Source of the DNA: QHCA01 sp003244095
Lineage (GTDB): Bacteria > Actinomycetota > Actinomycetes > Mycobacteriales > QHCA01
Length of the DNA stretch: 64,000 nt
Direction: 5' to 3'
Assembly (NCBI GenBank): GCA_038329965.1
Contig: JBBQNN010000008.1
Location: forward strand, 11,393-75,392
The notes beneath the pieces are model-generated. The model saw nothing but the letters and a program-made list of their open reading frames with translations, was not told the origin of the DNA and did not search any database. Positions 8,166-15,695 of the stretch are shown here, one piece after another; position 1 is the first letter of the stretch, and each line of letters starts with the position of its first letter. Position numbers and translations under genes: made by a program.

Positions 8166-8171
8166 ACCCTA
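8166..8171 (-). promoter_or_regulatory. -10 element of the SDR gene, leaderless
   Basis: On the minus strand TAGGGT (8171-8166) ends 8 nt before ATG 8157, and there is no Shine-Dalgarno sequence between them. This is the TANNNT-N6-8-start pattern of actinobacterial leaderless transcripts. Confidence 0.5.
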
Positions 8172-8287
8172 TGCGAAGCCCTCCGGCGACCCGCCATGCG
8201 CCCTGCCGGACCTGATCTCCGCCGACTACCTGGGTGACGTCCTCGATGCCGCCGTGACTGAGCGACGGGCCGATCACCGCAGCCCGC

Positions 8288-8293
8288 TACGCT
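8288..8293 (+). promoter_or_regulatory. -10 element of arcA, leaderless
   Basis: TACGCT lies 7 nt before the GTG at 8301 without a ribosome binding site. No clear -35 is visible. Confidence 0.5.
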
Positions 8294-8300
8294 CCCGAGG

Positions 8301-9506
8301 GTGACCGGCCATTACGTGGACAGCGAGGTCGGGCAACTGCGTACGGTGCTGCTGCACCGGCCCGGCCCCGAGCTCAGGCGGCTGACGCCACGCAACAACG
8401 ACAAGCTGCTCTTCGACGGCATCCCCTGGGTCGGGCGCGCCCAGGAGGAGCACGACGCCTTCGCCGACGCGCTGCGGGCGCACGACGTGGAGGTGCTCTA
8501 CCTCGCCGACCTGCTCGCCGAGGCCCTGGCCGTGCCGGGCGCGCGGGTCGACACGATCGCGGCCGTGGCCGCCGACCCGCGGCTGGGCACCACCCTGCGC
8601 GGCACGATCGTCGACCACCTCACGGGCCTGCACCCGCAGGACCTGGCCGAGGTGCTCATGGCCGGGCTCGCGCACGAGGAGACCCACGACGGGCTGAGCC
8701 TGCCGTACCGGCTGATGGACACCCACGACTTCGTGATCGAGCCGTTGCCCAACCTGCTGTTCACCCGTGACTCGAGCGTGTGGCTGCGCGACCGGGTGGC
8801 CGTGACCAGCCCGTCCATGCCGGCCCGGCAGCGCGAGACGACCCTCACCCAGGCGATCTACCAGTACCATCCGCGCTTCGCGGGGACCGAACGGGTCTAC
8901 GAGGCAGGGCAGGAGTGGCTGGAGGGCGGCGACGTGCTGCTCCTCGCGCCGGGCGTCGTCGCCGTCGGAGTGGGCCAGCGCACGACGCCGGCTGGGGTGG
9001 AGGCGCTGTCGCGGCGGGCCTTCGCCGCGGGCCTGGTGCACACGGTGCTCGTGGTCCCGGTCTCGCAGGAACGGGCCACCATGCACCTGGACACGGTCTG
9101 CACGATGGTCGACGTCGACGCGGTGGTCATGTACCCCCCGGTCGCCGACACCCTGGTCGCCTACGGGCTCACCGACGGCGATGCCGGCCCCGATGCGGGG
9201 CCGCGGGTGTCCGGACCCGAGCCGTTCCTGCTCGCCGCGGCCAAGGCCATGGGCATCGACACGCTGCGGGTGATCGACACCGGGCTCGACCCGGTCACCG
9301 CCGAGCGCGAGCAGTGGGACGACGGCAACAACACCCTGTGCATCGCGCCGCGGCTGGCGGTCGCCTACGAGCGCAACACCGAGACAAACGAACGCCTGGA
9401 GAGCGCCGGCATCGAGGTCCTCCGGATCGCCGGCAGCGAGCTGGGCAGCGGCCGGGGCGGTCCCCGCTGCATGTCCTGTCCGGTGGCCAGGGACCCGTTG
9501 ACGTGA
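8301..9506 (+). CDS. arcA: Arginine deiminase
   Basis: A 401-aa enzyme hydrolysing L-arginine to citrulline and ammonia, the first step of the arginine deiminase pathway. The guanidine-modifying superfamily residues are visible: NLLFTRDSSVWL, EGGDVLL, the catalytic His region in MHLDTVCTMVD, WDDGNNTLCIAP, and the nucleophilic Cys near the end in RGGPRCMSCP. Length and order are full. No arcB or arcC lies beside it, so it may work alone in arginine catabolism or pH homeostasis. Start GTG 8301 fits a leaderless promoter. Confidence 0.96.
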   Translation: MTGHYVDSEVGQLRTVLLHRPGPELRRLTPRNNDKLLFDGIPWVGRAQEEHDAFADALRAHDVEVLYLADLLAEALAVPGARVDTIAAVAADPRLGTTLRGTIVDHLTGLHPQDLAEVLMAGLAHEETHDGLSLPYRLMDTHDFVIEPLPNLLFTRDSSVWLRDRVAVTSPSMPARQRETTLTQAIYQYHPRFAGTERVYEAGQEWLEGGDVLLLAPGVVAVGVGQRTTPAGVEALSRRAFAAGLVHTVLVVPVSQERATMHLDTVCTMVDVDAVVMYPPVADTLVAYGLTDGDAGPDAGPRVSGPEPFLLAAAKAMGIDTLRVIDTGLDPVTAEREQWDDGNNTLCIAPRLAVAYERNTETNERLESAGIEVLRIAGSELGSGRGGPRCMSCPVARDPLT

Positions 9507-9538
9507 ACCGTGGGCAGCGCGCCGGCCGTACGTAGTAC

Positions 9539-9976
9539 ATGAGGTACATCTTGCGGGCCCTGGCCGCCGCCGCCCTGGTCTACGCGGGCATCGTCCACCT
9601 GCACCTGGCAGCGACCTACGACGGCGGGGAGTTCCTGTCCATCGGCCACCAGTTCCGGGCGCAATTCGCCGCGTCCCTCGTGGCGGCGGTGATCCTGCTC
9701 GTGCCGCGACGCTGGGCCTGGTGGCCGGCGATCGTGGTCGCCGGCGCCACGCTGCTCGCGGTCCTGGCCAGCGTCTACCTCACCGTCGGGCCGATCGGCC
9801 CGCTGCCCGCGCTGCCGAGCGAGCCGTGGTACGACGAGAAGGCGTTCAGCGCGGTGGCCGAGGCGGCCGTGGTCGTGCTCGGCGTCTGGGGATACAGGTC
9901 CGGACGCCGCCGACGGGGGAGGCAACGGCGTCCGGACTCTGAGCAAAGTAAGCCCTTCGCGGCGGACTCCGCCTGA
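9539..9976 (+). CDS. Conserved actinobacterial membrane protein
   Basis: A 145-aa protein with four predicted membrane helices: ILRALAAAALVYAGIVHLHL, FAASLVAAVILLVP, WWPAIVVAGATLLAVLASVYL and AVAEAAVVVLGVWGY. The tail is strongly basic and polar (RSGRRRRGRQRR). I know similar proteins in other actinomycetes only as hypothetical. No motif suggests an enzymatic role. It ends just before a convergent anti-sigma-type gene and follows arcA by 32 bp, so it may be read from its own TACGTA-like -10 at 9528. Confidence 0.7.
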   Translation: MRYILRALAAAALVYAGIVHLHLAATYDGGEFLSIGHQFRAQFAASLVAAVILLVPRRWAWWPAIVVAGATLLAVLASVYLTVGPIGPLPALPSEPWYDEKAFSAVAEAAVVVLGVWGYRSGRRRRGRQRRPDSEQSKPFAADSA

Positions 9977-10036
9977 CACATATTGACCATTCACGGACGC
10001 TCATTGGTGGTAGGACCAGGCCGACTCGGCGGACGG

Positions 10037-10083
10037 TCACCGAGCGATCACCGAGCGAGTCACTGGGCGGATCACTGGGCGAA
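10037..10083. repeat. Four tandem 11-12 bp units at the end of the ATPase gene
   Basis: The units are TCACCGAGCGA (10037-10047), TCACCGAGCGAG (10048-10059), TCACTGGGCGGA (10060-10071) and TCACTGGGCGAA (10072-10083). The last one holds the stop codon of the minus-strand ATPase gene. Each unit therefore carries an in-phase-like TGA on that strand, as if the final codons had been duplicated. Confidence 0.75.
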
Positions 10084-10494
10084 ATGGAAGGCCCCGGGAA
10101 CGGCCGGGTGGCGACGGCCGGCCCGCACGAGTGCCCACACGGTGGTGCCGCCCGGCGTGTCCTCGACCCCCCATGCCGCCGCGATCTTGGCCACAATCGT
10201 CAGCCCACGGCCCGACATTTCCTCAGGGCCGACCCCGCGGGGTACCGGGGAGTTCTCGCCGCCACCGTCGGTCACCCGGATCACGACCATGTCCTTGCCG
10301 ACTTCCCAGGCGATCTCCAGCTCACCGCTGGGCAGTGGACTGGCATGCCGGACGGAGTTGGTCACCAGCTCGCTGAGAACGAGGGCTACGTCGTCGGCCA
10401 GGCGTCGCCCCACCCTGACCGTAGCCATCGCCTCCCGCACCCTGCGGCGGGCAGCTGCTGCGCTGGCTACATTATGAGGAAGGCGGATGCTCAT
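10072..10494 (-). CDS. RsbW-like ATP-binding protein (anti-sigma factor/serine kinase type)
   Basis: A 140-aa single GHKL ATPase domain of the HATPase_c_2 group. The N box is in LVLSELVTNSVRHA, the G1 box around VIRVTDGGGENSP, and the G2 box in MSGRGLTIVAKIAAAWG. In actinomycetes such proteins bind anti-sigma antagonists or sigma factors, but no partner is adjacent. I chose ATG 10494 because GGAGG lies 8 nt upstream; the in-frame ATG 10500 is only 2 nt from it. The longer upstream frame (ending at 10572) has no support. Confidence 0.85.
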   Translation of the reverse strand: MSIRLPHNVASAAAARRRVREAMATVRVGRRLADDVALVLSELVTNSVRHASPLPSGELEIAWEVGKDMVVIRVTDGGGENSPVPRGVGPEEMSGRGLTIVAKIAAAWGVEDTPGGTTVWALVRAGRRHPAVPGAFHFAQ

Positions 10495-10615
10495 CAACAT
10501 CGCCTCCACCCTCCCTGGTCGGTGCACCCTTTGCGGCCTTTGGGCTCCCTGCCCGGCAGACTTCGTGAGCAAACGTACGGTGCGACGCTGCCGGTCCGCT
10601 GACGTGTCGGAGAGG

Positions 10616-11443
10616 TCATACCCTCCCCAGGCGCCGAAGCACCTCTACGGGCCGATTGGTGATAATGGCGTCGACACCCAGCTCCAGCACGAGGTCGATG
10701 TCGGCGGGCTGGTCGACCGTCCAGGCGTGCACGCGATGGCCGCGCGCGCGCAGGCGCCCGGCGTATCTCGGGTGCCGCCGCAGTGTGCCGATGCTCGGCC
10801 CGGCGATGCGCACACCGGCGGGCAGCGAGCCGTCGCGCCAGGCGGCATAGGTCCGGTCGCGCACCAGGAGCACCGTCGGCAGCTCGGGGGCCAGCAGCCG
10901 GATCCGGCGCAGGCCCAGCGGGGCGAAGCTCATCACGCTCACCCGGCCCTGGGCGGGGGCATCGGCGCCGGCGACGCCGTAGTCGCCCAGCAGCCGTACC
11001 AAGGTCTGCTCGACGAGCCCGGCGTAGCGGGTCGGATGCTTGGTCTCGACATGCAGCCCGACCGGCTTGGGCGCGTCGAGCACCAGCTGGAGCAGGCGTT
11101 CGAAGGTGAGCACACCGGCCCCGTCGGTGTCCGGCGCCTCGCCCGCGCGCGCATCGGTCACCCGCCCGTCATCCGAACCCCCGTCACCGAGCCGCCAGGA
11201 GGCGAAGTCCAGCTCTGAGAGCTCCGCCAGCTCGAGCATCGACACCGGACCGTGCCCGGTGGACGTCCGGTCGACCCGGCGGTCGTGCACGCAGACCAGG
11301 TGACCGTCGCGGGTCAGGCGGACATCGCACTCGAGGGCGTCCACGCCCTCGTCCAGAGCCCTCTGGTAGGCCGCGAGCGTGTGCTCGGGAGCATCGTGCG
11401 AGGAACCACGATGGGCGACGACCAGAGGCCCGCCGGTAGGCAC
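10616..11443 (-). CDS. Glycerophosphodiester phosphodiesterase
   Basis: A 275-aa GDPD-family TIM barrel that hydrolyses glycerophosphodiesters to glycerol-3-phosphate and an alcohol. Catalytic motifs are VVAHRGSSHDAPEHT near residue 9, ALECDVRLTRDGHLVCVHD (catalytic Glu, Asp and second His), and VETKHPTRYAG. C-terminal GHRVHAWTVDQPADID and GVDAIITNRPVEVL are typical. No signal peptide is visible, so it is probably cytoplasmic. The GTG 11443 start sits 6 nt from a -10-like TAGCCT. Confidence 0.95.
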   Translation of the reverse strand: MPTGGPLVVAHRGSSHDAPEHTLAAYQRALDEGVDALECDVRLTRDGHLVCVHDRRVDRTSTGHGPVSMLELAELSELDFASWRLGDGGSDDGRVTDARAGEAPDTDGAGVLTFERLLQLVLDAPKPVGLHVETKHPTRYAGLVEQTLVRLLGDYGVAGADAPAQGRVSVMSFAPLGLRRIRLLAPELPTVLLVRDRTYAAWRDGSLPAGVRIAGPSIGTLRRHPRYAGRLRARGHRVHAWTVDQPADIDLVLELGVDAIITNRPVEVLRRLGRV

Positions 11444-11449
11444 GGTCCA

Positions 11450-11455
11450 AGGCTA
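11450..11455 (-). promoter_or_regulatory. -10 element of the glycerophosphodiesterase gene, leaderless
   Basis: TAGCCT (11455-11450 on the minus strand) ends 6 nt before GTG 11443, with no Shine-Dalgarno between. Confidence 0.45.
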
Positions 11456-11504
11456 GCGAATCGAAGCCGGCGACAGCCGGGGCGCGGCCTGCCAGGATGC
11501 GGGG

Positions 11505-12944
11505 ATGACCGACTACGACGTGATCGTCATCGGCGCCGGTGCGACCGGCCTGGGTGCGGCTCGAGGGGCGCGGCAGGCCGGCCACAGCGTCGCGATGGTC
11601 GAGCAGGACAAGCCCGGCGGTGACTGCACGCACTACGGCTGCGTACCGAGCAAGACCCTGATCGAGACGGCCCGCCGGGTGGCGGTGCTGCGTGACGGCG
11701 CCGAGCGCGGCTACCGGGGCAGCGTCGAGGTGGACTTCCCCGCGGTGATGAAGCACGTCGCGGCCGTGATCGCCGAGATCGAGAAGGACGAGTCGCCGTC
11801 CCTGCTGGCTCGGGAAGGCATCGACCTGGTCATGGGACACGCCAACTTCACCGGCGCGCACACCGTGGACGTCGCCGGCAAGACACTCACCGGGCGGCGG
11901 ATCGTGCTGGCGATCGGGGCGCAGGCGTTCATCCCGCCGGTGCCCGGGCTGGCCGAGGCGTCGTACCTCACCAACGAAACCGTCTTCTCGCTGGACGAGC
12001 AGCCGTCGCACCTGCTGGTCCTCGGCGGCGGCCCGATCGGGTGCGAACTGGCGCAGGCGTTCCGGCGGCTCGGCAGCGCGGTGACGGTGATCCAGGGACC
12101 GCCGACCTTGTTGGTACGCGACGAGCCGGAGGCCGGCCGGGTGCTGCGTGCCTCGCTGGAACGCGACGGCGTGACGCTGCACACCGGCGTGACGGTCACG
12201 GCCGTCGCCCCTGGCCCGACGCTGACCCTCAGCGACGGCTCCACGGTGTCCGGCAGCCACCTGCTCGTCGCCGCCGGCCGCCAGCCGCGTACCGACGGGA
12301 TGGAGCTGAAGGTGCCCGGCGTCGAGCTGGACCGCCGCGGCATGATCGTCGTCGACGAGCACCTGCGCACGACGGCCGACCACATCTTCGCCGCGGGCGA
12401 CTGCGCCTCACCGCTGCAGTTCACCCACGTCGGCTTCCTGCAAGGCCGAATCGCCGCCGGCAACGCCTTCGCCAAGCCCCTCCGGCCGGGGCTGATCGGT
12501 GGGCTGCGGTCCTGGGACCCCTCAGGAGTGCCGTGGGTGACGTTCACCGATCCGGAGGTCGCTCACGTCGGGTTGACCGAGGCCGAGGCGTTCTCGGAGT
12601 ACGGGGACGCCGCACGGGTTGCCTTCGCAGCGGATACGACCAGCGACCGGGCCCGCGCGGCCGGGGAGACCGAGGGCTTCGTCAAGATGATCGCCGCGCC
12701 GAGGAAGGTGCTGACGGCCAAGCCGTTCATGCGGCTGGTCGGGATGACCGCGGTCGGCCCGGTTGCCGGAGAGCTGCTCGCCGAGGGCGCTCTGGCCCTG
12801 AAGACCGGCATGCTGGTCGGCCGGATCGCCCAGACCATGCACGCCTACCCCACCTGGAGCCTGTCGGTGCAGTACGCGGCGGCGCAGTTCTTCGGCACCT
12901 ACGCCGGCCGCACCGCCCGTCCCGCCCGCGCCCCGGAGAAGTAG
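11505..12944 (+). CDS. Pyridine nucleotide-disulfide oxidoreductase (dihydrolipoyl dehydrogenase/mercuric reductase-like)
   Basis: A 479-aa flavoprotein. The FAD Rossmann motif VIVIGAGATGLGAARGARQAG opens the protein (first 20: VIVIGAGATGLGAARGARQA). The redox-active disulfide is in GGDCTHYGCVPSKTLIE (C-x4-C). The NAD(P) site is VLGGGPIGCELAQAF, and the second FAD contact is IFAAGDCAS. The C-terminal dimer-interface motif reads MHAYPTWS; the equivalent His-Glu pair of dihydrolipoyl dehydrogenase appears as HAYPT without the following Glu, as in several mercuric reductase-like homologues. No lipoate or mercury genes are adjacent, so the substrate is open. Confidence 0.88.
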   Translation: MTDYDVIVIGAGATGLGAARGARQAGHSVAMVEQDKPGGDCTHYGCVPSKTLIETARRVAVLRDGAERGYRGSVEVDFPAVMKHVAAVIAEIEKDESPSLLAREGIDLVMGHANFTGAHTVDVAGKTLTGRRIVLAIGAQAFIPPVPGLAEASYLTNETVFSLDEQPSHLLVLGGGPIGCELAQAFRRLGSAVTVIQGPPTLLVRDEPEAGRVLRASLERDGVTLHTGVTVTAVAPGPTLTLSDGSTVSGSHLLVAAGRQPRTDGMELKVPGVELDRRGMIVVDEHLRTTADHIFAAGDCASPLQFTHVGFLQGRIAAGNAFAKPLRPGLIGGLRSWDPSGVPWVTFTDPEVAHVGLTEAEAFSEYGDAARVAFAADTTSDRARAAGETEGFVKMIAAPRKVLTAKPFMRLVGMTAVGPVAGELLAEGALALKTGMLVGRIAQTMHAYPTWSLSVQYAAAQFFGTYAGRTARPARAPEK

Positions 12945-12947
12945 GCA

Positions 12948-12971
12948 GCCGACGGGGCGTGGACCGTCGGC
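12948..12971 (+). terminator. Hairpin after the disulfide oxidoreductase
   Basis: GCCGACGG (12948-12955) pairs with CCGTCGGC (12964-12971) over an 8-nt loop, 4 nt after the stop codon. It sits between convergent genes and probably serves both. Confidence 0.6.
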
Positions 12972-13040
12972 GGACCCGGACCTTCATCAAGATCCAGGCC
13001 CCCGTAGACCCAGTGCAGCCAGTCGCGCGGAGATGGGCCG

Positions 13041-14144
13041 TCAGGCGCCGTGGGTTTGGTTGCTGACGAACTGCGGGTTGGCCGCCACCCAGGCGGCTAG
13101 CGTGTCGGCGGTCATAGCCGTGAACATCTGCGCCGCCCGGACGTGGTCGACGACCAGCACGTCACCGACCCCGGGCACCTTGGCGTCGCCGGCGATCGGC
13201 GTGGTCACGAAGGTGAAGTCACGCGGCCGCAGGCTGCGGAACTGGAAGACCAGGTCCGTGAGCTGCAGGCCCTCGTCGACGGCGATCGACTTGGACGCTG
13301 CGCTGAGGAATCGGTTGAGCTTGATCGGGTTGGTCAGCGTCCCGGTCGAGCCGGCCTTGCTCAGCAGCGCGGCGAGGAACTGGTGCTGGCGCTTGATCCG
13401 GTCGAAGTCGCCGCCGTCGAGGCCGTGCCGCTGCCGGACGTAGAACAGCGCCTGCTCACCGTCGAGGTGGTTGACGCCCTTGGTGAACGTCTTGTGCGTC
13501 TCCGGGTCGTGCGTGGTGTGGTCGACGGTGACGTCGACCCCGTCGAGGGCGTTGACCACGCTTTCCAGCCCTTGGAAGCTGATCACGACCACGTGGTCGA
13601 TCGTGTCGCCGGTGAACTGCTCGACGGTCTTGACCAGCAACTGGATCCCGCCGTACGCGTAGGCGGCATTGATCTTGAGCTTGCCGCCCTGGGAATTCCC
13701 GCCGGGCGGGATGTAGACGTAGGAATCGCGGGGGATCGAGATCACGAAGCCGTGCTTGTGATCGGCCTGCAGGTGCATGAGCATGATCGTGTCGGTGCGC
13801 TGCGTGCCCACGACGTTGAACTGCTTGGGATCCAACGGATCCTTGGCGCGACTGTCCGATCCCACGATGAGGATGTTCGCCGCTCCGCTGAGGGTGGCGC
13901 GGGCGCGCGTCTTGACCCCCGGCGAAGGCGTGCCGAAGGCCTGGATCCGCTGGACGTTGTTGTCGTACTTGTTGGCCGCTGCCATGACCGTGCCGACGAG
14001 CCCGCCGCCGATGACGGTGAGCACCAGGAGACCGATGCCGATGACCAGACGCCAAGGCCGCTGCTGCTGAGGGGCGCGGTGCCGGGCGCGATGGCGCCCG
14101 CCGCCGGCCGGTTGAACCGAGGGCCGAGGGGGTCCTCCCTGCAA
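13041..14144 (-). CDS. LCP (LytR-CpsA-Psr) family glycopolymer ligase
   Basis: A 367-aa membrane protein. The Gly/Arg-rich cytoplasmic head is followed by one TM helix (LVIGIGLLVLTVIGGGLVG) and an extracellular LCP domain. Visible LCP residues are LIVGSDSRA, RTDTIMLMHL, SIPRDSYVYIP, KINAAYAYGG, LDGVDVTV and LDGEQALFYVRQRH, including the Arg/Asp residues that bind the polyprenyl pyrophosphate. LCP proteins attach wall glycopolymers to peptidoglycan. I propose TTG 14144: GAAGGAG is 5 nt upstream and earlier codons look non-coding. It opens the polysaccharide locus, facing away from the sugar transferase. Confidence 0.88.
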   Translation of the reverse strand: MQGGPPRPSVQPAGGGRHRARHRAPQQQRPWRLVIGIGLLVLTVIGGGLVGTVMAAANKYDNNVQRIQAFGTPSPGVKTRARATLSGAANILIVGSDSRAKDPLDPKQFNVVGTQRTDTIMLMHLQADHKHGFVISIPRDSYVYIPPGGNSQGGKLKINAAYAYGGIQLLVKTVEQFTGDTIDHVVVISFQGLESVVNALDGVDVTVDHTTHDPETHKTFTKGVNHLDGEQALFYVRQRHGLDGGDFDRIKRQHQFLAALLSKAGSTGTLTNPIKLNRFLSAASKSIAVDEGLQLTDLVFQFRSLRPRDFTFVTTPIAGDAKVPGVGDVLVVDHVRAAQMFTAMTADTLAAWVAANPQFVSNQTHGA

Positions 14145-14340
14145 AACAGCTCCTTCGCCTTGGGGCGCGACAGCCAGGAAACCTGGCGAAGTGCACCAGG
14201 TTAGCCGACTTCTCGGCAGGTACAACGGGCAGGAGGAGAATAGGTGGCGCCCGGATGACCCTCGGTGATTGCGCCGTGCACCCTGATCCTGGGTGTAATC
14301 TGGCGCCGCCCGATCCGGTGACCTGACAGGAAGGGACGGA

Positions 14341-15117
14341 GTGTCAGCGCCGAGACCGTCCCAGGACGCTGAGTCGCCCCTGCTCGGCTCCTCCCTGCCG
14401 CCCGGCGAGCCGCACCCGAGCGGCCCCCTGCCCACCCCCGCGACCCCGGCCATCCCGGTGATCGCCGCTATCCCGGCCGGGCCGGTCAAGGTCGGCGGCT
14501 CGCGGGTGTACGTACCGGTCAAGCGGCTGATCGACCTGGTCCTCGCCGGCATCGGGCTGGTCCTGACCCTGCCGTTGCTGGGACTCTTGGCCCTGCTGGT
14601 CAAGCTGGAGAGCAAGGGCCCGGCGATGTACGCCGCCGAGCGGGTCGGCGAGAACGGCAGGCATTTCGCCTGCCACAAGCTGCGCACCATGCGCACCGAC
14701 ATGGACGACTCGATCCACCGCGAGTACCTGCGCTACCTGATCGCCAACTCCGGCAGCGTGGTCGCCGAGCGGATCCGCGACGACCCGCGGATCACCCGGG
14801 TCGGCCGATGGCTGCGCAAGAGCAGCCTCGACGAGCTGCCGCAGCTGTGGAACGTCGTGCGCGGCGAGATGAGCCTGGTCGGCCCGCGCCCTCCCCTGCC
14901 GTACGAAGTCGAGTGCTACCAGCCGTGGCAGATGGGCCGCCTGGCGGTGCGGCCCGGCCTGACCGGCTACTGGCAGGTGCTCGGCCGCGGCCAGGTGACC
15001 TTCGACGACATGTGCCGGATGGACCTGCGCTACATCGAGAAGCGCTCCGTCGCCCTCGACGCGTGGGTCCTGCTCAAGACCCCCCTCGCGGTCGTGTCGC
15101 GGCGGGGAGCGGGGTGA
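14341..15117 (+). CDS. Initiating polyprenyl-phosphate sugar-phosphate transferase
   Basis: A 258-aa bacterial sugar transferase of the WcaJ/WbaP C-terminal type. It moves a hexose-1-phosphate from a nucleotide sugar to undecaprenyl phosphate and so starts repeat-unit assembly. A proline-rich head precedes a membrane helix (LIDLVLAGIGLVLTLPLLGL). The catalytic domain shows HKLRTMRTDMDD, RKSSLDELPQLWNVVRGEMS, VGPRPPLPYEV and RPGLTGYWQVLGRG. There is no long N-terminal multi-TM domain, so it is the short form. GTG 14341 is preceded by AGGAAGGGACGGA, and the stop overlaps the acetyltransferase start. Confidence 0.94.
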   Translation: MSAPRPSQDAESPLLGSSLPPGEPHPSGPLPTPATPAIPVIAAIPAGPVKVGGSRVYVPVKRLIDLVLAGIGLVLTLPLLGLLALLVKLESKGPAMYAAERVGENGRHFACHKLRTMRTDMDDSIHREYLRYLIANSGSVVAERIRDDPRITRVGRWLRKSSLDELPQLWNVVRGEMSLVGPRPPLPYEVECYQPWQMGRLAVRPGLTGYWQVLGRGQVTFDDMCRMDLRYIEKRSVALDAWVLLKTPLAVVSRRGAG

Positions 15118-15695
15118 GCCAACCCAGCCGAGGAGCGCATGTCCACCCCAGCGCCACGGTCGAGGACGGTGCCGAGATCGGCCAGGGCACCCGCGTCTGG
15201 CACCAGGCCCAGGTGCGCGCCGGTGCCCGCATCGGCGCCGACTGCATCCTCGGCAAGGGCTCCTTCGTCGACGTCGGGGTGGCCATCGGCGACAACTGCA
15301 AGCTGCAGAACTACGCCCAGGTCTTCCACGGCAGCGTGGTCGAGGACGAGGTGTTCATCGGCCCCCTCGCGGTGCTCACCAACGACCGGTTCCCCCGCGC
15401 GGCCACCCCTGACGGCGGCCTCAAGGGCGACGCCGACTGGGGGGTCGAGGGCATCTCGGTACGCCGGGGCGCCAGCATCGGGGCGCACGCCGTCGTGCTG
15501 CCCGGTGTCGAGGTCGGCGAATGGGCCATCATCGGGGCGGGCGCCGTGGTCGTGAAGGACGTCGAGGCGCACCGCGTGGTGATCGGCAACCCGGCCCGGC
15601 CGCTGGCCTGGGCCGGTCGCTGCGGGCATGTCGTCGACGACGACGAGTGGGCCGGTACGCAAAACTGCGCGGTATGCGGCCTGCTCCTACGTTGA
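15114..15695 (+). CDS. Left-handed beta-helix (hexapeptide) acyltransferase, WlbB-like
   Basis: A 193-aa protein with the hexapeptide pattern of WlbB/WbpD-type UDP-sugar N-acetyltransferases: GQGTRVWHQAQVRAGARIG, NDRFPRA and SVRRGASIGAHAVVLPGV, with the active-site His region in VWH. WlbB acetylates the 3-amino group of UDP-2-acetamido-3-amino-uronic acid. The C-terminus carries a small Cys cluster (CGHVVDDDEW, CAVCG) not needed by the fold. GTG 15114 overlaps the sugar transferase stop. The WlbA-like dehydrogenase at 23.7 kb is the likely partner. Confidence 0.88.
   Translation: MSQPSRGAHVHPSATVEDGAEIGQGTRVWHQAQVRAGARIGADCILGKGSFVDVGVAIGDNCKLQNYAQVFHGSVVEDEVFIGPLAVLTNDRFPRAATPDGGLKGDADWGVEGISVRRGASIGAHAVVLPGVEVGEWAIIGAGAVVVKDVEAHRVVIGNPARPLAWAGRCGHVVDDDEWAGTQNCAVCGLLLR

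Noticed and set aside
14145..14702. N-terminal extension of the first LCP protein (the frame is open to 14702)
   Set aside because: The extension is antisense to the sugar transferase and has no conserved sequence. The TTG at 14144 with GAAGGAG explains the start.
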